64,000 bases of DNA from UBA6183 sp046314755 (GTDB taxonomy: Bacteria; Bacteroidota; Bacteroidia; UKL13-3): NCBI GenBank assembly GCA_046314755.1, contig JBKDBG010000017.1, positions 11,828-75,827 on the forward strand. The letters run 5' to 3'. A program made the translations under genes and the position numbers. The notes under the pieces were generated by a model, which was given only the letters and a program-made list of their open reading frames with translations, did not search any database and had not been told where the DNA came from. Numbering within the stretch: the stretch's first letter is position 1; each line of letters opens with the position of its first letter. Below are positions 56,901 to 64,000 of this stretch, piece by piece.

Positions 56901-59900
56901 TTAAACCGTTTAAGCCGGTTTCTTCAAGGTCGCTTGTTATTTGTATCGTAATATTTCCTCCTACAACACTTGAGTTAATATAGCTGAATATACCATTAGC
57001 ACCTGTTAGGCTGGTAAACGATTGTCCTGTTCCTACATTAAAAACACCGCTTATTACGGCCTGTATTCTATATGCATTTAATGAAGGGAAAACAGTAATG
57101 TTATTTACACTTGTTCCTTCTGCCCCTCCCGGTGAAGAACCCAAATTGCTTGTGGGTGTTGAATCTTGCGCAACAACAAAATAATAAACTGAATCATCAC
57201 CAACCACTCCACCAATAAGAGCGTTATTAATGGTAAATGTCCATGTTCCATTCGCAGCATTTCCTGAAGTAAGTACACCTGCAGTTGATTGGTACGCTCC
57301 TGAAGCAGCCTTTTTGAAATAGATTCGTGGCATCAATACTCCTGTGGTGTAAACTCCTGAAGCATCGGTTATGGTTGCTACAATGGTTCTGTTTGTTGTT
57401 GCGATGGTATTTGTTAATGCGGTATAATTAATTACAGGTGATGCTAAATCTTGTGCAATAAAGTTACCTGCATCTGCACCCAAATCAACCGGTGTTAAGT
57501 TTGTTCGCGTTTGTCCGTCAAAATCCTCATCCGTTCCAAATCCGGCTACAGCAATTCCTGTTCCCTCTATGGGTGTTGGATTGGCCGGGTTAATTCTTAA
57601 ACTCAATGTGTTTATACCACCTGTAGGATTTAACAATCCCGGATTACCATAAATAGAGTTTGCGTCTTCAACTGCACCTGCTTTCCAATTGGCAATACTT
57701 GCAAATGTGGTTGTACCCACACGCCCTATGGTATCGGCAAATAATAAATTATAGTTGCTGTTTAGGGTTGTATTGTTGTTGATTTGAATGGCATAATGGC
57801 CCGGACCACCCGCAGAAACATTTGTACGTTGGTTCACAATAATATTATTCAACACATCATCTGTTCCTGCTCCTGTGCGTTGAAAAGCGAAGGTGTTGCT
57901 GCTTGAATTATTTACGTTGTTTCCGCCTATGTAAATGGTATTAAAATAAAAGTTACTGTTTCCTGAGTTTTTTGAAATTCCGCGCAAGGTGGCTCCTGTA
58001 ACTATTGCATTACCCAACGTGTCAATACCCATTCTAATGAGGTTGTTGTTGATGTTATTATTACCTGCAGCAACATCAAAACCGGTTAAAACAGCAAGCG
58101 GGTTGTTGTCCCAAACCATTTGTGTGTGGACCTCATTACGAATTAAATTATGAGTTGCGTTTGCATTGGTAGAAAAGAAAATTCCTGTGCTTTGAATTGC
58201 GTCTGTTGTTGTGGTTGCTGTTAAGTGTAAACTTCTGATGGTATTTTGCCTTACATCAAAAGTTCCTACAGTTCCTGAAACAACCAAACCGCCAATAACA
58301 GTGTTTATTCCGGTTGCGTTTGTTCTGCCGGCAGAATAAAGGTTGGTGATAAGGTTATTTGTTACTGTATATGTTCCGGCAATAGTTGGATTCACCAAAA
58401 CACCTCTCGTTGCCGTAATGTGTGTTCCGGTTACTGAGTGGAAGTTAAAAATATTTGCAATGGTGTTATTAAAAATTGCATGCACCGGTGTTCCTGATGA
58501 CGGGTTGTTAAAAATACCCGATACGCGTTGTTGTGTTGTTCCGCTTGTTGCTACCGAAAAAATGCGAATACTTCCCGTTAGCGATGAGGTATCGCCAATT
58601 AGATTATTAAACACGTTTACGTTTGTTCCTGTAAACACATTAATTCCAAAAAACTCAGGAGTAGTAGTTGCGGTAGTGCCATAAACATCAATACCGCTAA
58701 CAAAATTGTTCGCAATATTAAATGTATTACCCGTTCCTCCGCCAGTGCGTATGCCAATAAATCCGGTTGACGTTGTTGAACTTGTGTTTACGGTAATTGC
58801 TCCGTTAGTTGTACGCGATCCAATGGTGTTTCCTTGCAATGTGCCAAAATTAACATTGCCATTAACCATGTTTATACCAAGAAATGCCGTTGAAGATGTG
58901 TTGTTTGTAGTGTAGTTAATGTTTGTGATGGTGTTTCCTTGTATTGAGGTTGCAGCACCCAAGCCCACCGATATATCAAACACATTTAATGAGTGGGCGA
59001 AGTTTCCATTCATTTCATAATTACCGGTTCCTGCCGTATTGTTACCTCCAATAAAGTTGTTGTTTATAACAAAACCACTTGCGCTGGTTAGGTTCGCAAC
59101 GTTAGGTGTAATCCAAAATACCCTATGAACCGGGGCTGCCGTAAACGAGCGAGCAGCTGTTTGATAAAATCTATTTCCGCGTATTTGCCAAGCGCTATTG
59201 TTTGCTCCAACATAAATAGCCGCGCTGTTTACCGTTGGGCTAAAAAAGTTATAAATATTACAGCTGTCAACAATGTTGTTGTCATTGTTAGCCGCAATCG
59301 TTGTAGCGCTACCAATCGATGAAATGGCAGCTACCGGAAATCCCGATCCCTCTTCTCTAATATCACAAAACTTAATGGTGTTAAAATCATTTCCATTGGC
59401 AAATGTGGTGGTACCAAAATTTATCACACCGGCACCTGCGCTACCAAGTGCGGTTGTGTTTGATGAACGTAAATCAGTATATAAAATCTGATTGCTATCT
59501 GCATCATTAATAAAACGAACAGCAGGAGCCGTTGCGCTTGAAGTGCGAATAATTAAATTATTTCCACTAACAAAGCCGCCTGCTCCACCCGGACGACCAT
59601 CTATATAAACATGTGAAGCATTGTTTAAATCAATCGTGGCTATATTGCTGTTCCCGTTGATTGAAGAAGCAACACCAACATCAGGGCGTATGGTAACACT
59701 GTTTGTTGGAGATGCGTTGGTATATGGGCCCAATACAATTGGAAAAACCTCACCGGTTGTATTATCATAAACAGCATCTTTTAATATAAATGTAACCGGC
59801 CCACTCACGCCTAATTGCGTTAATGTATTAACCGCTTGTGTAAGTGTTGCAAACGCTTGCCCTACTCCAACATTATAAACTCCATTTAATCGAGGCTGAA

Positions 59901-62900
59901 TAGTTAATGCCCCATTAGGGTTTCCGTTTATAGGCGCATATGGTGTACCGGATAAAGTTATACTATCCAATTGTGCATCTAACAAGTTATTTGGCGTAGC
60001 CGTTGCACTCACATTATACGTTAACCAAAAATAGTTTATGCCTGTAGCCAATGTTTGACTTCCGTTTACATAAAATGTACCCGATGGTGTGTTTGTTGTA
60101 CCAAATAGATTATTGGTACTAAATGTTGTTGACGAGCCCGTATAAAAAATCCTTGCTTGGGTTATATCAGCCGCACTTGTGCTTCCTGCGGTATTTAACT
60201 TGAAGGATGTTGCCACCAATGCGTTTGATCCTTTCTGGGTGTAAACAGGAATTCGTATTACCAAATTGTTTATTGAGCCTTGTGGAACCACAATAGACGT
60301 TTGCTCTGTGTTTAAGGAATCAAAATACATGTTGTTAATTGGCTGTGGTGTTAAGTTTTCTTCCCACGCGCCCAAATCAGGCAAACCGGATGTTCCAACA
60401 TATCCCGGAAAACCCGCTCTAATAATATTGTCATAATCAAACCCAATGCTCACATTTCTTGCAGAACCCGCTTCGATAAATGTTGGAATGGTTGGGTTAA
60501 TTTTCAAGAAAGAAGTATTTGCTCCGGCTGTACTTACAAACGAAACGTTTTCAGTAAACGATGCCGAATCTCTTGGCAATACCCTTGTTTGATATGCACT
60601 TAATGTTTGATCGGAATTTGTGCCATCATAAAAAATTAAATTGGTTGCCGATGGCACTCCTGCATAAAACAAGTTTCTGTTTGAGCTAAGATCAAAGTTG
60701 TTTAATGCTGTTGATGATCGATGATAGGCAACGGTTCTTCCTGCACCAACTGCAGTTGATGTGTTTACGAATATGTTATTGCGTAAGATGATGTTTGATG
60801 TGGTTGCTGTTGCATTGCCCGCATGAAATAATGCAGTTGTTGCAAAAGTAGTTCCTGATGATGTTGCATTAATAAAAACTGTATTATGTGAAATATCCAA
60901 TGCTGTTGTTGCTGTTGCGGATGTAATATTTATTCCGCGAACCGTTGGTGCTGTTGTTGGTGTTGTTGTTGTTGCAGATGGTGCTCTTAAGTCACCTATT
61001 AGATTGTTGTAAATTGAACCGGTACCGGAGGTTACCGACAATACAACAATACCCGAAACGGTTGGGCTGCCAACTTGTGCAGAAGCCACGTTATAAACCT
61101 TGTTATTAAAAACAGAGGGGGTGCTGGCTTGGGTTGCAATACCCGCAATGGTAGCACCGGAAGTGCTTAATGTATGTACAACATTATAACTTATTGTCTT
61201 AACTCCGGTGGTAGAAAAAGAATAAATACCATAAGTAGTTCCTGTACCAAGGTGGGTAAGGTTGTTTACATTGTTATTGTTATAGCGTTCGTTATTCGGA
61301 GACGAAATGTTGTAAATACCATAAAGCGTTCCACTCCCTGTAGATTTTTGACACGATAAATTAAAAACCGTATTACTATCCACAATAATGGTTCCCGTTG
61401 AGGCTTGAATACCTGTCATGGTTGAGGTGGTGCCAGCTCCTGTAATAAACAGGTTGCTAACCGTGTTTCTTCTAATGGTGGTAGTTGATGTTCCATTTGT
61501 TCCTCCAGTTTGAAATATACCAATGGTTGTTCCTCCGGTTGTTCCATTTCTGATGATGCTGTCAACCGTGTTACCTATAAAATTATTAATCGGTGTTGCG
61601 CCAATGAAATAGATGGAATACAGCAGCTTGGTTCCTGTGCCGGGAGTATTTAAAATGGTTCTTCTGGTAATATTATTGTTGATATTTAGCGTTGCTGTTG
61701 GGGCTACTGTTACACCAATATTATGGTGGGTTCCCGTGGCATTCGCGCCATCAAGAATTAATGAATCAATAATATTGTTTGAGATGTTTAGGTTTACGCA
61801 AGCCAACTGACTTAGTATTGCTTGAGTTGTGCCGGTTCCGGAGTACCTAAAACCATAGATGTAATTGTTTCTTACATTTACATTGGTTGCTCCTGTATTT
61901 AACCAAATGGCCGTAAAGGCCACAGTTGAAGCGTTGCTTACATTACAATTGATAAACTGATTGCTATCGATGTTTATCGTATTTCCATTTGCGCCACCTT
62001 GGGCTGCTTCAAAATCTAAACACCAGTTAATGCTTCCTGTGTTAGCGCCACCACTAATGGTTATTCTGTTGTTTTTTATATCACAGCTAGATCCAGGTGA
62101 TGATGAAAAGAGCCAAACACCCCTGTTAGATGTTGGGTGGTTAACGCCCGAACCATTGTTGTTGTTAATGATATTGTTAGAAATATTGTAACTCCATTGG
62201 TTACTGATAAACATCGCACCACAAGCACTCACAGGACTCACCCCTCCACCGAAATTAATTATCGTATTTCCTGTTGATGCACTAGTTCCTCCTATATCAT
62301 TATTCGCATCGGCCAAAGTGTATGGACTTGGCGCTGCAAAACCAATCAATGAAATTCCAAAATTGCAATTTTGAATCGTGTTTGAATAGATACGATTGAA
62401 CGAGCTTGACCCGGCAACGGTTGAAACCGAAATGGCAGTACCCAAATTTGTTCTTGTAGCGTTTACAAACTCAATTGCTACCGACCCGGTTGCATTTGCT
62501 CTTACTCCTGCTGAGGCAATAATGTTATCTCTGTTTAGCGTGATTACACAATTTCTGATTAAATTGTTACTCGCACCATCTGTAGCACTTCTTTTATAAA
62601 AGCCGATGCCTACTTCCATCATGGTTGTAGGTGTTGTATTAGATGTGTTGTCTTGTAAATCAATCCCATCAATGGTGATATGGTCTGAACCTTCAAAAGC
62701 CCACATTACATCAATTGAATCTGTAGAACTTGCCAACCTTGTTCCGGTAAATGCGGTAATTCTTGGATTCGCACCTGAACCGTTTTTCTGAAAAACAATG
62801 GGGTTGGTTGCTGTTCCTGTAACACCAAGAACCATTGCTGTTGTTAGTGTTTCTGTATGGCCGGCTGCAATATTTATCATTACACCACCTACACCCACTC

Positions 62901-63066
62901 CATTTGTATTCAGCGCATTTACTGCTGCCGAAATGGTTGGGTAATCACACCCGCTATTACAAACGGTTCGAGTTCCTGATATCGCTTGAGCATTTGCCTG
63001 TTGCGACAAGAAACCGGTGATGATTCCGATAAACAAAATTGCTTTGAAATAGAAATTACGCTTCAT
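53965..63066 (-). CDS. giant T9SS-secreted beta-helix protein (3033 aa)
   Basis: Signal peptide at 1-27 (ending ANAQ). The first module (from 29) opens with SGTRTVCNSGCDYPTISAAV and ALNTNGV, matching the start of the 2497-aa protein. Asn-ladder beta-helix coils follow to about 880. Residues about 909-1052 look like the N-terminal domain associated with BNR-repeat neuraminidases (SAADITQARIFYTG, INYFWLTYNVSATA). Module 2 begins near 1059 (GVYNVGVGQAFATLTQAV, LGVSGPVTF) and module 3 near 2002 (GVFNVGTGQSFTSLTGANGI). Spacers with RIYFKK and DDSVYYFVVAQDS separate them. An Ig/Fn3-like domain (LPVSLNYFMA, ATEKNNKGF) and a T9SS sorting domain (IYPNPVVSQFIVEF, then GIYFARL) end the chain. No catalytic set was recognised. 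It should be cell-surface or released, in an adhesive or glycan-related role. Confidence 0.88.
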   Translation of the reverse strand: MKRNFYFKAILFIGIITGFLSQQANAQAISGTRTVCNSGCDYPTISAAVNALNTNGVGVGGVMINIAAGHTETLTTAMVLGVTGTATNPIVFQKNGSGANPRITAFTGTRLASSTDSIDVMWAFEGSDHITIDGIDLQDNTSNTTPTTMMEVGIGFYKRSATDGASNNLIRNCVITLNRDNIIASAGVRANATGSVAIEFVNATRTNLGTAISVSTVAGSSSFNRIYSNTIQNCNFGISLIGFAAPSPYTLADANNDIGGTSASTGNTIINFGGGVSPVSACGAMFISNQWSYNISNNIINNNNGSGVNHPTSNRGVWLFSSSPGSSCDIKNNRITISGGANTGSINWCLDFEAAQGGANGNTINIDSNQFINCNVSNASTVAFTAIWLNTGATNVNVRNNYIYGFRYSGTGTTQAILSQLACVNLNISNNIIDSLILDGANATGTHHNIGVTVAPTATLNINNNITRRTILNTPGTGTKLLYSIYFIGATPINNFIGNTVDSIIRNGTTGGTTIGIFQTGGTNGTSTTTIRRNTVSNLFITGAGTTSTMTGIQASTGTIIVDSNTVFNLSCQKSTGSGTLYGIYNISSPNNERYNNNNVNNLTHLGTGTTYGIYSFSTTGVKTISYNVVHTLSTSGATIAGIATQASTPSVFNNKVYNVASAQVGSPTVSGIVVLSVTSGTGSIYNNLIGDLRAPSATTTTPTTAPTVRGINITSATATTALDISHNTVFINATSSGTTFATTALFHAGNATATTSNIILRNNIFVNTSTAVGAGRTVAYHRSSTALNNFDLSSNRNLFYAGVPSATNLIFYDGTNSDQTLSAYQTRVLPRDSASFTENVSFVSTAGANTSFLKINPTIPTFIEAGSARNVSIGFDYDNIIRAGFPGYVGTSGLPDLGAWEENLTPQPINNMYFDSLNTEQTSIVVPQGSINNLVIRIPVYTQKGSNALVATSFKLNTAGSTSAADITQARIFYTGSSTTFSTNNLFGTTNTPSGTFYVNGSQTLATGINYFWLTYNVSATATPNNLLDAQLDSITLSGTPYAPINGNPNGALTIQPRLNGVYNVGVGQAFATLTQAVNTLTQLGVSGPVTFILKDAVYDNTTGEVFPIVLGPYTNASPTNSVTIRPDVGVASSINGNSNIATIDLNNASHVYIDGRPGGAGGFVSGNNLIIRTSSATAPAVRFINDADSNQILYTDLRSSNTTALGSAGAGVINFGTTTFANGNDFNTIKFCDIREEGSGFPVAAISSIGSATTIAANNDNNIVDSCNIYNFFSPTVNSAAIYVGANNSAWQIRGNRFYQTAARSFTAAPVHRVFWITPNVANLTSASGFVINNNFIGGNNTAGTGNYEMNGNFAHSLNVFDISVGLGAATSIQGNTITNINYTTNNTSSTAFLGINMVNGNVNFGTLQGNTIGSRTTNGAITVNTSSTTSTGFIGIRTGGGTGNTFNIANNFVSGIDVYGTTATTTPEFFGINVFTGTNVNVFNNLIGDTSSLTGSIRIFSVATSGTTQQRVSGIFNNPSSGTPVHAIFNNTIANIFNFHSVTGTHITATRGVLVNPTIAGTYTVTNNLITNLYSAGRTNATGINTVIGGLVVSGTVGTFDVRQNTIRSLHLTATTTTDAIQSTGIFFSTNANATHNLIRNEVHTQMVWDNNPLAVLTGFDVAAGNNNINNNLIRMGIDTLGNAIVTGATLRGISKNSGNSNFYFNTIYIGGNNVNNSSSNTFAFQRTGAGTDDVLNNIIVNQRTNVSAGGPGHYAIQINNNTTLNSNYNLLFADTIGRVGTTTFASIANWKAGAVEDANSIYGNPGLLNPTGGINTLSLRINPANPTPIEGTGIAVAGFGTDEDFDGQTRTNLTPVDLGADAGNFIAQDLASPVINYTALTNTIATTNRTIVATITDASGVYTTGVLMPRIYFKKAASGAYQSTAGVLTSGNAANGTWTFTINNALIGGVVGDDSVYYFVVAQDSTPTSNLGSSPGGAEGTSVNNITVFPSLNAYRIQAVISGVFNVGTGQSFTSLTGANGIFSYINSSVVGGNITIQITSDLEETGLNGLNETVETGTGNYSIRIEPNAAVVRNVVGNYAVTFESMIRLNGADRVRVDGSFAGSGRFLRFMNRAAAGATFAFQQDADNDTLANCIIEGTNNTVAMINFWTSTKVGGTGNDSNAVIGCLIRDTLGNIISTAMPNTGIFSQTTFSNDFNTIDNNEFVNIGFSSINMGATAGSFWTISNNKSYQTMARNVGMVVYQIDGGTNYLITGNSIGGAAADRSGAAMTSTTGSTMIRITVGANNPVTVSNNVISNVGSTTVAFQPIVVSSGIVTLNNNTIGGGVLPYDTIATNGTSSAIHFSGGTGSSIVINNNLVSHINFFNASTLRNAGISATTTTSGPITISNNTIRNIYGLNTGIVTSSSRLGGILITSGPPSGITIEGNTVSNIQSINTGTAAYSPVGIMVSASGGYNIIRNRIRNIGAIGMGPGSSAPEVVGIHLLISSNAIVANNQISLGDSAMNESRVYGIFDATAGANTYAYNSIFITGNTNVGPNNSTGFHRSTPTSNINFRNNLVYNKRTTNGTGFGYGVSSASATGVSGANINYNTFIVNDTARIAELPAGVGNSWSALNTFYPATYNTNWAERTSVVSAQDLFIDTLNGNLGIVTSSPAAWYVNGKGIRIPNISGDFNNATGVRSTTIVSGATDIGSVEFTPTSTPPNAFADKAPAANDSTQFFFASRMVAKAVWGAGNLPTAVNVQYYSGVNPTNTISGSSFANAYYNVQPTGGSGYTFNLTLMQDSAIHRNIAAVNRMQIANYLGTATDWLRYNNSAALGNNGYVLANNVSNTGVFTFTDSALTPLPVSLNYFMAKVEADDVVLNWQTATEKNNKGFLVQRSTNGVEFKDINFVTGKGNASTVSNYTMLDVNPFDASNVLYYRLKQIDFDGAYAYSNVAVVNKNNLDLSSVSIYPNPVVSQFIVEFMSKGNTIATIQIVDMHGKTIYTQQLETNNGLNKVNVNGAEELAPGIYFARLTVNGETQTIKLIKQ

Positions 63067-63108
63067 TGTATTTGATTTTTGTTAATAATTTTTAACTTGA
63101 GCTAACAA

Positions 63109-63116
63109 CAAATATA
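63109..63116 (-). promoter_or_regulatory. -7 box TATATTTG upstream of the 3033-aa gene
   Basis: Exact TAnnTTTG match on the minus strand, 42 bases before the ATG at 63066, giving a leader of about 35-40 nt. No clear -33 TTTG at the usual distance. Confidence 0.45.
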
Positions 63117-63236
63117 ACTCTTTTTTAACGTTTAAGCCTTGTTGTAAACAATTAGACTTTTTGGGGGATAAAAACCCCCATGTTCCAAAGCTGTTGCGAT
63201 ACCCCTAATCCAATTCAATAATTATTGTTGATCGTT

Positions 63237-63244
63237 TATATTTG
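63237..63244 (+). promoter_or_regulatory. -7 box TATATTTG upstream of the TonB-like gene
   Basis: Exact TAnnTTTG match on the plus strand, 20 bases before the ATG at 63265, back to back with the minus-strand box at 63109-63116 in the same divergent region. Confidence 0.45.
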
Positions 63245-63264
63245 TTCACACATTAATATAACGA

Positions 63265-63993
63265 ATGATTCGATTTGTGTTTTGTGTAGCATTATGCCTA
63301 CTTATTATTCCATTAAAATCCCAATCTTTAATAAAATTGAAGGTTAAAAAACCAGCACCCGTAAAAACCAAAGAGATATTTCAAGTACTTAAAAATGAAC
63401 CATCCATAAAACACGGTTGGTATAAAAAATACAAATACAATAAACTGATTGAAGAGGGTTATTATAACAACAATAAAAAAGATAGCATCTGGAAGTATTA
63501 TAACCAATCAGGCCACTTGGTGGCATCCGGAAAGTTTAAAGAGGATAGCATGGTTGGTATTTGGCATTATTATTCTTTCCAAAACATTTTACTTCAAACC
63601 TATAATCATGATGTTGACTCGCTTACTTGTTATAATATCCATGAAGAAAGGAAAACGGGAAGTAACACTATTATTTGCCACGACACCGGTGCATTGCAAG
63701 CTCCTTTGTTTATTGGTGGAGACTATTACATGAACACCCTTATAGAAAACAATACTATTTACCCTAAGCAAGCCTGGTTTATGCTAAAAACAGCTAAAGT
63801 AGTGGTTTCTTTTATTGTTGATACAAACGGGTATACCCAAAAAGTAGAAAGTATTAAACCGGCAGGATATGGCTTTGACGAAGAGGCTATACGCGTGATA
63901 GAATCTTTTGGACAAGCTTGGATACCGGCAAAAGAAAACGGCAAACGCGTAACTTTTAAATATTCAATTATGTTGACATTTAAGTTAGATTAA
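63265..63993 (+). CDS. TonB C-terminal-domain protein with MORN-like repeats
   Basis: 242 aa. Residues 1-20 are hydrophobic with a likely signal-peptidase site at PLKS/QS. Residues about 50-115 hold MORN/YwqK-type repeats (HGWYKKYKYNKLIEEGYY, DSIWKYYNQSGHLVASGKFK, VGIWHYYSFQN). Residues about 165-242 resemble a TonB C-terminal domain (VVVSFIVDTNGYTQKVESIK, GFDEEAIRVIESFGQAWIPA, VTFKYSIMLTFKL). A true TonB would need an inner-membrane anchor and a Pro-rich spacer to span the periplasm; the spacer is absent, so classical energy transduction is doubtful and a periplasmic or surface role is possible. No ExbB, ExbD or TonB-dependent receptor lies beside it. Confidence 0.75.
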   Translation: MIRFVFCVALCLLIIPLKSQSLIKLKVKKPAPVKTKEIFQVLKNEPSIKHGWYKKYKYNKLIEEGYYNNNKKDSIWKYYNQSGHLVASGKFKEDSMVGIWHYYSFQNILLQTYNHDVDSLTCYNIHEERKTGSNTIICHDTGALQAPLFIGGDYYMNTLIENNTIYPKQAWFMLKTAKVVVSFIVDTNGYTQKVESIKPAGYGFDEEAIRVIESFGQAWIPAKENGKRVTFKYSIMLTFKLD

Positions 63994-64000
63994 TCACATT

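Overview
The window is AT-rich and comes from a member of the Bacteroidota. The main evidence is eight proteins with a C-terminal type IX secretion system (T9SS) sorting domain (a YPNP/YPVP/HPFG-type motif followed by a short Gly-hYhh beta-sandwich), lipoproteins whose Cys is followed by Lys-rich acidic stretches, scarce Shine-Dalgarno sites, and TATATTTG boxes that fit the Bacteroidota -7 consensus TAnnTTTG. No rRNA, tRNA, CRISPR array, insertion sequence or phage gene was seen.

Layout. Bases 1-2222 (minus) hold the N-terminal part of a secreted M1 metallopeptidase that runs off the left edge. Bases 2320-8282 (minus) hold a four-gene operon: a PapD-like periplasmic chaperone, two small paralogous exported proteins with a shared C-terminal strand motif, and a large exported probable beta-barrel carrying Ig-like, SdrD-like and SPOR domains. 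I read this as a candidate chaperone-usher-like surface-fibre system in Bacteroidota, and it is the most interesting locus here. Bases 8652-15352 (plus) are housekeeping: a TPR protein, a ComA-like phosphosulfolactate synthase, GatB/YqeY, a LOG-family protein, a NADP-malic enzyme fused to a phosphotransacetylase domain, and a zinc-ribbon protein of unknown function.

Bases 15421-49386 (minus) are a secreted-protein region: two giant right-handed beta-helix proteins (2497 and 3464 aa), then a cluster with two GH13 alpha-amylases, two starch-binding-module-like proteins and a protein with autotransporter-associated repeats. The cluster looks like an amylolytic set secreted by T9SS, with no SusC/SusD pair in the window. 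A pair of beta-propeller-like lipoproteins (49794-52324, minus) and a PQQ-type sugar dehydrogenase lipoprotein (52582-53721, plus) follow, separated by an intergenic region with an 11-base C tract. A third giant beta-helix protein (3033 aa, 53965-63066, minus) and a TonB-like protein with MORN-type repeats (63265-63993, plus) close the window.

The eight T9SS cargo genes occupy 41,973 bp, about two thirds of the window, and all lie on the minus strand. No T9SS machinery gene is present, so the secretion apparatus must be encoded elsewhere. All functional calls come from reading the sequence and from memory of protein families; no searches were run.
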